Positions 35,859-45,226 of a stretch of 64,000 nt of DNA are shown here, one piece after another. The notes under the pieces are model-generated. The model had not been told where the DNA came from, made no database searches, and worked only from the letters and a program-made list of their open reading frames with translations. The stretch spans positions 1 through 64,000 of the forward strand of contig JAFVRN010000020.1 of NCBI GenBank assembly GCA_017504265.1, written 5' to 3'. Position numbers and translations under genes: made by a program. Within the stretch, counting starts at the first letter, position 1; each line of letters opens with the position of its first letter. This DNA is from Alistipes sp. Its GTDB lineage: Bacteria; Bacteroidota; Bacteroidia; Bacteroidales; Rikenellaceae.

Positions 35859-36833
35859 CTATTTTTTACGTCCCATAAGGTTGCGGGCAAACTCCCTCAG
35901 GTGCAACGTACGTTCCGATGCTATCGAGAGGCTGTCCAATACCGACAATGCCCTCTCGAAGCGCAACTCGATTTGTTGTTCCGTGGCATGCTTTACATCC
36001 AGCTCATCGTATATAGCCTTCACGCAAGCTATCTTCTCTGCATCGCTGAGGTCGGTGCGCTGATGCGTAGTGCGCAGCACCTCACGCTGTTGATCCGTTG
36101 CTCGGCTGATAGCCTGCACCATAAGATAGGTCTGCTTACCCTCCAAAATATCGCCACCTATCTTCTTGCCCAAAGCCTCATCGCCGTAGCTGTCAAGCAT
36201 ATCGTCTTGAAGCTGGAAGGCCAGACCCAGTTCGGTAGCAAAGCGATATATCTTCTTAATGTCGTCATCCGAAGCACCTGCAAGTGTAGCTCCTATCGTA
36301 GCCGAGCCCGACAATAGTGCCGAGGTCTTGCGCTCAATCATAAGAATATAGTCTACAACAGATACCTTCTCGGCCTGCTCGAAATCCATATCATACTGCT
36401 GACCCTCACACACCTCCAAGGCCATCTCGTTGAAGATGCCGATAACGCGTGAGAGTTTATCCCCACCCAGGCAGGCAAGATATTTGTACGCCGAGATAAG
36501 CATTGCATCGCCCGAGAGGATAGCTACATTTCCACCCCACTTGGCAAATACCGATGGCTTGCCGCGGCGCACTGCAGCATTATCCATAATGTCGTCGTGC
36601 AGCAGTGTGAAGTTGTGGAACACCTCAACAGCCATAGCTGCGGGCATAGCATCCGCAGCACTGCCGCCAAAGGCCTCGGCAGCGAGGAGCAGCAATACGG
36701 GGCGCAGACGCTTACCGCCACCCGACATTGAGTATATTATGGGCGTGTACAACAACTCCGGCTCTTCGGGGGTACACATCTGTCTAAGTTCGGCTTCGAA
36801 AAGCTCTAAAATCTGGTCGTTTGTATGATTCAT
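35859..36833 (-). CDS. Polyprenyl (all-trans) diphosphate synthase
   Basis: Chain-elongating isoprenyl synthase, 324 residues. First Asp-rich motif LLHDDIMDNAAVRRGKPSV, second AFQLQDDMLDSYGDEALG; MSGGGKRLRPVLLLLAAEA at the N terminus is also typical. It likely makes the menaquinone side chain or the undecaprenyl-type carrier precursor; the presence of mqnB and mqnD further along the same run favours menaquinone. It is the first gene of the leftward run; no clear promoter box was found in the divergent spacer on this strand. Confidence 0.93.
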   Translation of the reverse strand: MNHTNDQILELFEAELRQMCTPEEPELLYTPIIYSMSGGGKRLRPVLLLLAAEAFGGSAADAMPAAMAVEVFHNFTLLHDDIMDNAAVRRGKPSVFAKWGGNVAILSGDAMLISAYKYLACLGGDKLSRVIGIFNEMALEVCEGQQYDMDFEQAEKVSVVDYILMIERKTSALLSGSATIGATLAGASDDDIKKIYRFATELGLAFQLQDDMLDSYGDEALGKKIGGDILEGKQTYLMVQAISRATDQQREVLRTTHQRTDLSDAEKIACVKAIYDELDVKHATEQQIELRFERALSVLDSLSIASERTLHLREFARNLMGRKK

Positions 36834-36930
36834 ACAAGATCTTTTTTGATATTAACCCTGCGTCGCAAGACCCAACAATAGAGCCGACACGACACAATTA
36901 ACCATATTATGGCTCAAAAATAATATTTTT

Positions 36931-36963
36931 TTTGCAGAGATTAAAATAATTTTGGTAACTTTG
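36931..36963 (+). promoter_or_regulatory. Promoter of the ROK kinase gene
   Basis: TTTG at 36931-36934 and TAACTTTG at 36956-36963, 21 bases apart; start codon at 36995. Confidence 0.7.
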
Positions 36964-36994
36964 ACCAATTAATTTCATAAAAACCTACTCTACT

Positions 36995-38023
36995 ATGATG
37001 AAAAAATATGCAATGGGTATCGACATCGGCGGTACCAACACGGCGTTCGGTCTTGTGGATGAAGATGGTGACGTAATTGCCGAAGGTAAAATATCTACCG
37101 ACAAGTTCAAATATTACGACGACTACAAATCGTATGTCGAGACGTTGGCCGCTGCTATGAAGGAGATTATCGCAGCGCAGCCCGAGTGCGACCTTATCGG
37201 CATCGGCGTAGGTGCCCCTAATGCCAACATCCACTCAGGACGTATCGAGACCCCGGCCAACCTATGGAAGTATGAGGATCCTGCCGATCCACGCCCCAAT
37301 GAACTACGCACATTCAACTTCGTAGAGGACCTGGGCAAGCACTTTGGCGGTATCAAGGTGATGATCACAAACGATGCCAACGCAGCAGCTATCGGCGAGA
37401 TGGTCTTCGGCAATGCTCGCGGCATGAAAGATTTCGCCATGATTACGCTCGGCACAGGACTTGGTTCGGGTATCGTATGCAACGACGAGATGGTATATGG
37501 TCATGACGGATTTGCCGGAGAGTTCGGACATATCGCCGTGGCATCACGTGAGACCGGCCGTGTATGTGGTTGCGGCCGTCGAGGTTGCTTGGAGGCATAC
37601 GTATCGGCTACAGGTATCAAGCGTACGGCATTCGACCTTATGGCAACGATGACCTGCGACAGCGAATTGCGCTCCGTTCCTTACGACAAGTTCGAGGCTA
37701 AGATGCTCTCGGATGCCGCCGCCAAGAACGATCCTATCGCTTTGGAGGCCTTCGAGCAGACGGGCAAAGTACTCGGCTTGGCCCTTGCCGACCTTACGGC
37801 TATCACCTCACCCGAGGCCATCATCCTCTTTGGCGGTCTGGCCAATGCCGGCGACTACATCATGCGCCCTACACACAAGTACATGGAGGAGAATCAACTC
37901 TCGGTATTCAAGGGTAAGGTCAAGCTCATGATGAGCGGTATTCAAGATAAGAATGTGGCTATTTTGGGTGGTGCGGCACTTATCTGGAAGCAGCACTTAG
38001 AGGCAGTTATCGAGAACTACTAA
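36995..38023 (+). CDS. ROK-family sugar kinase (glucokinase-like)
   Basis: 342 residues. The ATP-binding motif GIDIGGTNTAFGLVDEDGD is at the N terminus; ITNDANAAAIGE supplies the catalytic Asp; GFAGEFGHIAV and the zinc-binding CGCGRRGCLEAYVSATGI are ROK signatures; ITSPEAIILFGGLANAG closes the domain. Glucose is the commonest substrate for this branch, but other hexoses are possible. The start could also be the second Met, one codon later. It stands alone, with a strong GC hairpin after it. Confidence 0.9.
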   Translation: MMKKYAMGIDIGGTNTAFGLVDEDGDVIAEGKISTDKFKYYDDYKSYVETLAAAMKEIIAAQPECDLIGIGVGAPNANIHSGRIETPANLWKYEDPADPRPNELRTFNFVEDLGKHFGGIKVMITNDANAAAIGEMVFGNARGMKDFAMITLGTGLGSGIVCNDEMVYGHDGFAGEFGHIAVASRETGRVCGCGRRGCLEAYVSATGIKRTAFDLMATMTCDSELRSVPYDKFEAKMLSDAAAKNDPIALEAFEQTGKVLGLALADLTAITSPEAIILFGGLANAGDYIMRPTHKYMEENQLSVFKGKVKLMMSGIQDKNVAILGGAALIWKQHLEAVIENY

Positions 38024-38044
38024 CGAGAATATTATCTAAACACG

Positions 38045-38078
38045 GCGGGGCTGACGTACGCGAGCGTAGCAGCCCCGC
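38045..38078 (+). terminator. GC-rich hairpin after the ROK kinase gene
   Basis: GCGGGGCTG (38045-38053) pairs with CAGCCCCGC (38070-38078); the loop holds CGTACGCGAGCGTAG, which can pair further. The following TGTTCGTTAT is only weakly T-rich. Confidence 0.6.
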
Positions 38079-38475
38079 TGTGTTCGTTATAAGCGTCGCG
38101 GAGCCGCAGAATCTGCAACCCTTCGGGTCATCCGAAGCGAAACGAAGCGAAGTCGAAGAATCTAAATTGGGGTAGGCTTCGCCTGTTAGGTAATGCGGGT
38201 ACGGCCTGCGGTCTTGGCGAGGTCGGCGGGATAGGTGGACTATACGAAAGAATCCCCATCTAACCCACAGATGCAAATTGAAATAAATCTCTCATAAAAG
38301 GAGTTTTAGGATATATTTCTCTGTTTATCTATTTTCGGGGCGCAATAAATAAAAAAATCACAAATATAGCAACAAACAACAATATATTTTTTATTCATCT
38401 CTATTTGTTTTATATTCACACGTATTACCCCATACAAATATATATTGTAAAAACTGCTCGAATTGCGAGAAAAAT
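38079..38475. other. Spacer between ROK kinase and the dcw cluster
   Basis: The left half (to about 38250) is GC-rich with short hairpins (AGGCTTCGCCT) and a GAAGC/GAAAC-type direct repeat at about 38136-38160; the right half is very AT-rich. AATCCCCATCTAACCCA at 38252-38268 is the exact complement of 22593-22609 in the 9-bp array. The last part has TACCTTTA at 38479-38486, a near -7 box for rsmH. No gene was found. Confidence 0.5.
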
Positions 38476-38523
38476 TTGTACCTTTACGCCGTTATTTTTT
38501 ACATTAGTAAAAGCGTGCAAAAA

Positions 38524-39432
38524 ATGGGCATCGAAACATACCATATTCCCGTGATGAAGGAGGAGTGCATCGAGGGGCTTAACATCAAGCCCGACGGCAT
38601 CTACGTCGATTTGACGATGGGTGGCGGCGGACATACTCGCGAGATACTCAAACACCTCGGAGAGAAGGGGCACCTCTACTCCTTTGATCAGGACCCCGAT
38701 GCTGCGGCAAACGCCCCCGACGACCCTCGTCACACCTTCGTGGCCAGCAACTTTCGCTTCTTGCGAGGGGCATTGCGCGAGCGTGGCGTAAAGGGTGTGG
38801 ATGGCATTTTGGCCGACCTCGGCGTATCGTCGCACCACTTCGATGCCAAGCATCGCGGCTTCTCGTTTCGTGGCGATGCACCACTCGATATGCGTATGAA
38901 TACCCGTGCCGGACGCACCGCAGCCGACATCGTAAACAACTACTCGAATGAGGCTCTCGCCACAATATTCTCGCAGTATGGAGAGCTGGATACAACGTGG
39001 AAGATAGCCAACTGCATAGAGCGCGCTCGAAACTCCGAGCCGATTACGACAACAGCGCAGCTCGTCGAGGCCGTAAAACCGTGTACTCCGCCTAAGGACG
39101 AGGCTAAGTTCCTGACCAAGCTCTTTCAGGCGTTGCGCATAGAACTTAACGGCGAGATGGAGGCACTCAAAATGGCACTCGAACAGAGCATCAAGGTGCT
39201 TAACCCCGAGGGGCGGTTGGTGATTATGTCGTACCACTCGCTCGAAGACCGCATCGTGAAAAACTTTATGCGCAGCGGCAATAGCGATGGCAAGATAGAG
39301 AAGGACTTCTACGGCCGTAGCACCACACCTCTGAAGGTGATAAGCCGCAAGGCGATAGTACCCAGCGACCAAGAGATAGAGCGCAATCCTCGCTCTCGCA
39401 GCGCCAAGCTACGCATCGCCGAGATGCTGTAA
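38524..39432 (+). CDS. rsmH: 16S rRNA m4C1402 methyltransferase RsmH
   Basis: SAM-dependent methyltransferase that modifies C1402 of 16S rRNA; first gene of the dcw cluster here. 302 residues from the ATG at 38524 (MGIETYHIPVMKEECIEGLN). The frame is open 48 bases further upstream, but HIPVM is normally near the N terminus. Motifs: DLTMGGGGHTREIL (SAM binding), GILADLGVSSHHFD, RGFSFRGDAPLDMRMN, ALRIELNGEMEALKMAL and MSYHSLEDRIVKNFM. mraZ, usually just upstream, is absent. Confidence 0.95.
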   Translation: MGIETYHIPVMKEECIEGLNIKPDGIYVDLTMGGGGHTREILKHLGEKGHLYSFDQDPDAAANAPDDPRHTFVASNFRFLRGALRERGVKGVDGILADLGVSSHHFDAKHRGFSFRGDAPLDMRMNTRAGRTAADIVNNYSNEALATIFSQYGELDTTWKIANCIERARNSEPITTTAQLVEAVKPCTPPKDEAKFLTKLFQALRIELNGEMEALKMALEQSIKVLNPEGRLVIMSYHSLEDRIVKNFMRSGNSDGKIEKDFYGRSTTPLKVISRKAIVPSDQEIERNPRSRSAKLRIAEML

Positions 39433-39510
39433 CCGATGGTGGCGACATAGCGACGATTAACACCCGTAACGGCAGCAGACGACAAAGAAAAAGCAAAAGG
39501 AAAAGAGAGA

Positions 39511-40068
39511 ATGCAAAAGGAAAAGAGATATTATCCCGACGAAGAGGAGCGTAGCGGCAGAGATATCATCATCGATATAGACAGCGAGATTGACGACGAG
39601 GCCCAGCGACGCGCCCAGCGTATACGCCGTGAGGTGGTACGCATAGATAACCCTGCACCCGTAGAGGAGGAGGATTTCGACGAGGACGAGGAGATATTGG
39701 AGGCAGAGGAGGAGCCGGAAAACGAGGCGACCAACGAGGCGACAAGCATCAAGAAGCGCAGCAAGAGCCTATGGCAACATATCACCACCGGCTCGTTCTT
39801 CACCGACGGCGCAAAAAACCACTACCGCTATCTCATCGCCATAGCCCTAATGTACTTCCTGAGTATATTTCTCAGCTTCATATCGCTGAATGCCGACCGC
39901 GAGTACCGCAAGAGGGAGAAGTATGCTACCGTACTTACCGAGAGGGCGGTACTAAAAGAGGAGGAGCGTTTCTCGCTATCATCCAAAAATGCGATAAAGC
40001 AGCGGCTCAAAGAGTATGGGATTGAACTTATCGACCTATCTAAGGATAGCCGACTTATAGAGGAGTAG
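39511..40068 (+). CDS. ftsL: FtsL-like cell division protein
   Basis: 185 residues: a long acidic cytoplasmic N terminus (about 1-95, with EEEDFDEDEEILEAEEEPEN), one transmembrane helix (YLIAIALMYFLSIFLSFISL, about 107-126) and a short periplasmic coiled coil (REKYATVLTERAVLKEEERF). Sequence alone is weak, but the order rsmH-this-ftsI and the topology match FtsL of Bacteroidetes, a partner of FtsQ and FtsB in the septal complex. Two bases separate it from ftsI. Confidence 0.82.
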   Translation: MQKEKRYYPDEEERSGRDIIIDIDSEIDDEAQRRAQRIRREVVRIDNPAPVEEEDFDEDEEILEAEEEPENEATNEATSIKKRSKSLWQHITTGSFFTDGAKNHYRYLIAIALMYFLSIFLSFISLNADREYRKREKYATVLTERAVLKEEERFSLSSKNAIKQRLKEYGIELIDLSKDSRLIEE

Positions 40069-40070
40069 CT

Positions 40071-42389
40071 ATGAAAAGAGAGAAGAATACGACATCGACA
40101 AATAGAGGTGGCATAAGCGACACGAAGCGTGACATAATATCACGCATCAAGTTGCTGTATACCATCTTCATCCTCATCGGCATAGTCATCGCCGCGCGTC
40201 TGGTGTGGGTACAGGTGGTAAGCCCCTCGGTGCGCCACAACGCCAAGGTTCTGAACAACGGCATCCTCCGCAAAACCTCTATTCCGGCACATCGCGGGTC
40301 GATACTAACACGCGAGGGTGAGCCTCTTGCTCTGTCGAGTTTCAGGTATCACGCTGCCGTAGACTTTGCCTCGGAGGCCTTACAGGAGAGCGACAAGGAG
40401 ACACTTGACCGCAATATCGACTCGCTCTCACGTATGCTTGCGTGGCACTTCTCGCCATCGGATGCCGAGCGTTACGGCTACGAGCATATAACGGCGAAGG
40501 AGTACAGCGATATGTTTCACAAACTAACTAACGCCGGCAAGGAGCGTTCGCGTCACATCTTTCCACGTGCCGTAACCCTCGACGAGTGGAATATGATGCG
40601 TCGCAACTTTCCTATTCTCAACGACAATATGGGTATCGTCTGCGGCGCGGACCGCACCGATGAGCGTCTATATCCCTCGGGCGACCTTGCGCATCAGCTT
40701 ATAGGCAACCTTCCGGATAGCACCAAGGCCGACACCACGCGCTATGGCTCGGGTATAGAGCGCAGCTACAACAACTCGCTGCAAGGCATCGACGGCATAG
40801 CCATAGAGCAACGTGTGGCGCACGGCTTTTGGACCCGCACCGACGACAAACGTAACACCATGCCACAGGATGGCTGCAATGTGATAACGACGATAGACGG
40901 AGGGCTGCAAAAGATAGCTACGGAGCGTCTGCGTGATGCACTCGAATCCGAGGAGGCATCGTTTGGTGTGGCGATGGTAATGGAGGTGGCAACGGGAAAT
41001 ATTCTCTGTATGGTAAACCTCAGCTCGGGACGTGAGCGAGGTACGAACTACAACGAGGAGGTCTTCAACCACGCTTTCGGCACGGCCATGTGTCCGGGTT
41101 CTACCTTTAAGTTAGCCTCGGCAATGGCACTACTCGAAATCGGAGGATGCGACGTAAACACCATTGTCAATATTCCGGCATCGACGGTTAAGGTGGGCGA
41201 CAAAGTTGTTGTAGACTCTCACCGCATATGCGACGACAACAACAAGCCGATGGACAGTGTCACGATGAAGGATGGCTTTGCTCACTCCTCGAACATCTAC
41301 TTTGCACAAGCCGTACATGACCGCTTCATAAAGGAGCCCGAGCGATATACACAATTCCTCGAAGGCCTGCTCTTCAACGGCTGTGTAGGCTTGCAGGAGT
41401 ATGGCGAGAAGCCTGCAAAGCTGCCGCATCCGGGCACCCCCGAGTGGAAACGTAATGGCAGCAACGCTCTGGTGCTGCCACAGCTCGCCTACGGATATAT
41501 CTTGGAGCTACCGCCGATACATACACTCACCTTCTTCAACGGTGTGGCCAACGGAGGTTGTATGGTAGCCCCACGACTTGTAGACCGCATAGAGCGTGAT
41601 GGCGATGTTGTGGAGAGAATGCCGGTAGTGACGCTACGCGAGAAGATGTGTTCGTCGAAGACCATCGAGGGGCTTAAAGAGTGTCTGTTGGCAGCCTCGG
41701 CAGACAACCGTACGGCATACAAATTCCGTGGCCTACCCTTCGAATTCGGATGTAAGACAGGTACTGCTCAGGTGTGGGGTTCGTTCATCTCGGAGGCTAT
41801 CAAAGATAAGGAGAGTATGAGTAACGGCATGCGTCCCAAGGAGGATAACTACTATTTGGGATCGGTGGTGACGATGTTCCCTATACAGCAACCCAAATAT
41901 ACGGTCATGGTGTGTGTCGCCAAGCAGCAGACATCGACACACCCCACCTACTTCGGCATCAGCCTGTCGGGAGGCACGGCACGTACCATTATGGAGTATA
42001 TCTATGCCAACGACCCCACGTTGCACGCCACGATAGAGAGTCCCGACACCCCCTATGAGGCACGCAGCATCAAGGGCGGAAGCAGCGATATGGTGCAGCT
42101 TAGCGCAAAGCATAACGCAGCATCTGCGAGCTACGACGAGGCGAAAGGCGAGTGGAGCAAAGCCTCGGTAGACGAGATGGGTGCGGCCACACTCACGACC
42201 ATTGCTATCGAAGATGGCTTGGTACCCAACGTGGTGGGCATGGGACTATCCGATGCTCTCTACGTTTTGGAGAGTGCCGGACTGCGTGTTACGCATAGCG
42301 GCAACGGCCGTGTTACAGGCCAGAGCCTGCGTGTGGGAACAGCAATAAAGAGCAAGGGACGAACCATACATCTGACACTTGAACGTTAG
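40071..42389 (+). CDS. ftsI: Septal peptidoglycan transpeptidase (FtsI/PBP3) with PASTA domain
   Basis: Class B penicillin-binding protein, 772 residues, that cross-links septal peptidoglycan. One membrane anchor (about 28-50), PBP dimer domain (IPAHRGSILTREGEPLA), transpeptidase domain with the SxxK nucleophile in CPGSTFKLASAMAL, SxN in FAHSSNIYFAQ and KTG in GCKTGTAQVWG. A C-terminal PASTA domain follows (VPNVVGMGLSDALYVLESAG, about 715-772). The length and PASTA end are typical for Bacteroidetes FtsI. It lies between the ftsL-like gene and murE. Confidence 0.95.
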   Translation: MKREKNTTSTNRGGISDTKRDIISRIKLLYTIFILIGIVIAARLVWVQVVSPSVRHNAKVLNNGILRKTSIPAHRGSILTREGEPLALSSFRYHAAVDFASEALQESDKETLDRNIDSLSRMLAWHFSPSDAERYGYEHITAKEYSDMFHKLTNAGKERSRHIFPRAVTLDEWNMMRRNFPILNDNMGIVCGADRTDERLYPSGDLAHQLIGNLPDSTKADTTRYGSGIERSYNNSLQGIDGIAIEQRVAHGFWTRTDDKRNTMPQDGCNVITTIDGGLQKIATERLRDALESEEASFGVAMVMEVATGNILCMVNLSSGRERGTNYNEEVFNHAFGTAMCPGSTFKLASAMALLEIGGCDVNTIVNIPASTVKVGDKVVVDSHRICDDNNKPMDSVTMKDGFAHSSNIYFAQAVHDRFIKEPERYTQFLEGLLFNGCVGLQEYGEKPAKLPHPGTPEWKRNGSNALVLPQLAYGYILELPPIHTLTFFNGVANGGCMVAPRLVDRIERDGDVVERMPVVTLREKMCSSKTIEGLKECLLAASADNRTAYKFRGLPFEFGCKTGTAQVWGSFISEAIKDKESMSNGMRPKEDNYYLGSVVTMFPIQQPKYTVMVCVAKQQTSTHPTYFGISLSGGTARTIMEYIYANDPTLHATIESPDTPYEARSIKGGSSDMVQLSAKHNAASASYDEAKGEWSKASVDEMGAATLTTIAIEDGLVPNVVGMGLSDALYVLESAGLRVTHSGNGRVTGQSLRVGTAIKSKGRTIHLTLER

Positions 42390-42416
42390 AACCAAACATG
42401 GATATTTTGAACGACC

Positions 42417-43886
42417 ATGAAAAAACTGAGAGATATAATAGCCGAGATTTCGGCAATAGAGATACGAGGAGAGCATAATCCCGACATTATGGCCTTGGAG
42501 TATGACTCACGCCGTGTCGAGAGGAGCGGATGCTTCTTTGCCGTGGTGGGCAGCAATAGCGACGGCCACGACTATATAGATGCCGCCATAGAGCGTGGTG
42601 CTGTGGCCATAGTATGTCAAAGAGTACCCGAAAATATCTGCGATGAGGTGTGTTACATCGTAGTCGAAGATAGCAATATGGCTATGGCCGATATGGCAGC
42701 ATCGTTCTATGACCACCCCTCACGAGAGCTTCATCTTGTGGGTGTCACAGGCACCAACGGCAAGACTACGACAGCGACACTGCTATACGATATGTTCACC
42801 GCATTGGGCTACCGTGCAGGCCTTATATCGACGGTGGTATACCGCATAGCCGACAAGCGTATCGACTCGACACATACCACACCCGATGCCATACGTCTCA
42901 ACGCCATGATGCGACGTATGGTGGACGAGGGCTGCGACTACTGCTTTATGGAGGTGTCGTCGCACGCTGCCGCACAATATCGCATACGTGGTCTGCACTT
43001 CGAGGGGGCACTCTTTACCAACCTCACACACGACCACCTCGACTATCACGGCACATACAAGGAGTATATACGAGCCAAGAAGTCGTTCTTCGATATGCTC
43101 TCGCCCGAGGCATGGGCCGTGGTCAATATCGATGACCGCAATGGCGAGGTGATGGTGCAGAACTGCCGTGCCCGCGTGCTACGACTATCGCTACGCTCTA
43201 TGGCCGACTACCGTACCAAGCTTGTGGAGATGTCGCCCGATGGCATGCAACTGCTTATCGATGGGCAGGAGACGTGGGTGAAATTTACGGGTCGCTTCAA
43301 TGCCTACAACCTGACGACGGTATATGCCGCCGCCACATTGTTGGGCGTGGAGCGCATCGAGGCACTCACCACACTCTCGACGCTGACCCCCGTCAGCGGA
43401 CGTTTCGAGAGTATCGCTGCCGATGACCGTACGATAGCCATCGTCGATTATGCACATACGCCCGATGCTCTGCAAAACGTTCTCGAAACCATCGAGGAGA
43501 TACGCCGTAGCGACCAGCATCTGATAGTGGTATGCGGCTGTGGCGGTGATCGTGATCGCACCAAGCGTCCCGAGATGGCGGCAATAGCCGTACGCTATGC
43601 CACGACAACCATCTTCACCTCGGATAATCCACGCACGGAGTCACCCGAGGCTATCCTCGACGATATGGTTGCAGGTGTTGGCGATGCATCTAACTACCTG
43701 CGTATAACAGACCGAGGCGAAGCTATACGCACCGCAGCGATGCTGGCCAAGGCCGGCGATATAATCCTCATTGCCGGAAAGGGTCATGAAGACTACCAAA
43801 TAATAGGCCACCAAAAGCACCACTTCGACGACCGTGAGAAGATACGCGAGGCCTTTGCCTCGACACACAACAACACAAAGAACTAA
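42417..43886 (+). CDS. murE: UDP-MurNAc-tripeptide synthetase MurE
   Basis: ATP-dependent ligase adding the third peptide residue to UDP-MurNAc-L-Ala-D-Glu. 489 residues: N-terminal UDP-binding domain with EYDSRRVERSGCFFAVVG, ATP loop VTGTNGKTTTATLL, FTNLTHDHLDYHGTY, and the substrate motif TSDNPRTESPEAI. The DNPR form indicates meso-diaminopimelate as the added residue. 27 bases separate it from ftsI. Confidence 0.96.
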   Translation: MKKLRDIIAEISAIEIRGEHNPDIMALEYDSRRVERSGCFFAVVGSNSDGHDYIDAAIERGAVAIVCQRVPENICDEVCYIVVEDSNMAMADMAASFYDHPSRELHLVGVTGTNGKTTTATLLYDMFTALGYRAGLISTVVYRIADKRIDSTHTTPDAIRLNAMMRRMVDEGCDYCFMEVSSHAAAQYRIRGLHFEGALFTNLTHDHLDYHGTYKEYIRAKKSFFDMLSPEAWAVVNIDDRNGEVMVQNCRARVLRLSLRSMADYRTKLVEMSPDGMQLLIDGQETWVKFTGRFNAYNLTTVYAAATLLGVERIEALTTLSTLTPVSGRFESIAADDRTIAIVDYAHTPDALQNVLETIEEIRRSDQHLIVVCGCGGDRDRTKRPEMAAIAVRYATTTIFTSDNPRTESPEAILDDMVAGVGDASNYLRITDRGEAIRTAAMLAKAGDIILIAGKGHEDYQIIGHQKHHFDDREKIREAFASTHNNTKN

Positions 43887-43927
43887 ACACACAACAATAA
43901 CACAGAACACTTTTAACCCATACAGAA

Positions 43928-45175
43928 ATGCTATATCGACTATTCGAATACCTCAACGAAAATACCGATCTGCCGGGAATGCGTATTGGCGAATATATAT
44001 CATTCCGCTCGGCAGCAGCCATAATACTCTCGTTGCTTATCACCATCTTCTTCGGCAAGCGTATCATACGCTTTCTGAAACGTCAGCAGATTGGCGAGGA
44101 TATACGTGACCTCGGCTTGGAGGGACAGCTTCAAAAGAAGGGAACACCGACGATGGGTGGCATAATCATCCTGTTGGCCATCGTAGTCCCCGTACTCCTC
44201 TTCGGCGACCTTGGCAATGTCTACATACAGCTGATGCTCATATCGACACTATGGCTCGGCATAATCGGCGGCTTGGATGACTACATCAAGGTCTTTCGCC
44301 ATAAGAAGGAGGGACTTAAAGGTCGCTTCAAGGTCGTAGGACAGGTGGGCTTGGGTATCATCGTAGGTACAACCATGTGGCTGTCGGAGGATATTGTGAT
44401 ACACGAGAAGAGCTTCGAGACGAAACATTACAACATTACCGATGTGCAGACCGGCGAGATTGTGGACAGCTATGTCGAGCGACACGTGGTAAGCACCTCG
44501 GCCGAGAAGAGCAGCAAAACATCTATCCCATTCCTCAAAGATACGGAGCTGGACTACATGATGTTCACGGGTGGTAATGACACCTTGGCCTGGCTGTTAT
44601 ATGTCGTAGTAGCCATATTCGTTATCACGGCGGTATCGAACGGTGCTAACCTCACGGATGGCATCGACGGACTGCTCACGGGGGTATCGGTGCCCATAGT
44701 GCTGGTACTCGGTATTTTGGCATACCTATCGGGACATATAATCTACTCGGACTACCTGAACATAATGTATATCCCCGATAGTGGCGAACTTGTCATCTTC
44801 GCTGCTGCCTTTGCCGGAGCCTTGGTAGGCTTCTTATGGTACAACTCCTTCCCTGCACAGATATTCATGGGCGACACCGGCTCGCTCACGATAGGAGGTC
44901 TGATTGCCGTATTTGCACTGTGCATACGCAAGGAGCTACTCCTACCACTACTCTGCGGCATATTCCTGGTGGAGTCACTATCGGTGATGTTGCAGGTGGG
45001 ATACTTCAAATATACCAAGAAGAAGTATGGCGAGGGACGTCGCATCTTCCTGATGTCGCCCATACACCACCACTATCAGAAGAAGGGCATCTTCGAAACA
45101 AAGATTATGATGCGTTTCTTCATCGTATCGTTGCTACTATCGGCACTGACACTCGTAACATTGAAGATGCAGTAG
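43928..45175 (+). CDS. mraY: Phospho-MurNAc-pentapeptide transferase MraY
   Basis: Integral membrane enzyme making lipid I from UDP-MurNAc-pentapeptide and undecaprenyl phosphate. 415 residues with [26 protein letters not shown] (Asp pair), [14 protein letters not shown] and [13 protein letters not shown]. It is ~55 residues longer than E. coli MraY because of an insertion at about 158-212 ([20 protein letters not shown] region), as seen in Bacteroidetes MraY. Confidence 0.96.
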   Translation: MLYRLFEYLNENTDLPGMRIGEYISFRSAAAIILSLLITIFFGKRIIRFLKRQQIGEDIRDLGLEGQLQKKGTPTMGGIIILLAIVVPVLLFGDLGNVYIQLMLISTLWLGIIGGLDDYIKVFRHKKEGLKGRFKVVGQVGLGIIVGTTMWLSEDIVIHEKSFETKHYNITDVQTGEIVDSYVERHVVSTSAEKSSKTSIPFLKDTELDYMMFTGGNDTLAWLLYVVVAIFVITAVSNGANLTDGIDGLLTGVSVPIVLVLGILAYLSGHIIYSDYLNIMYIPDSGELVIFAAAFAGALVGFLWYNSFPAQIFMGDTGSLTIGGLIAVFALCIRKELLLPLLCGIFLVESLSVMLQVGYFKYTKKKYGEGRRIFLMSPIHHHYQKKGIFETKIMMRFFIVSLLLSALTLVTLKMQ

Positions 45176-45226
45176 CAACACCTCGAAAATCGACAGCTAT
45201 TAACCGACAAAAATGAATTGTAAGAT

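Noticed and set aside
35271..36317. 348-codon forward frame across the U32 and polyprenyl synthase genes
   Set aside because: Antisense shadow spanning two confident genes and their junction; no domain features.
38007..38276. 89-codon reverse frame after the ROK kinase gene
   Set aside because: Covers a GC hairpin and a shared repeat piece in a spacer; no homology or start signal.
38425..39372. 315-codon reverse frame over rsmH
   Set aside because: Antisense shadow of rsmH, which has all methyltransferase motifs.
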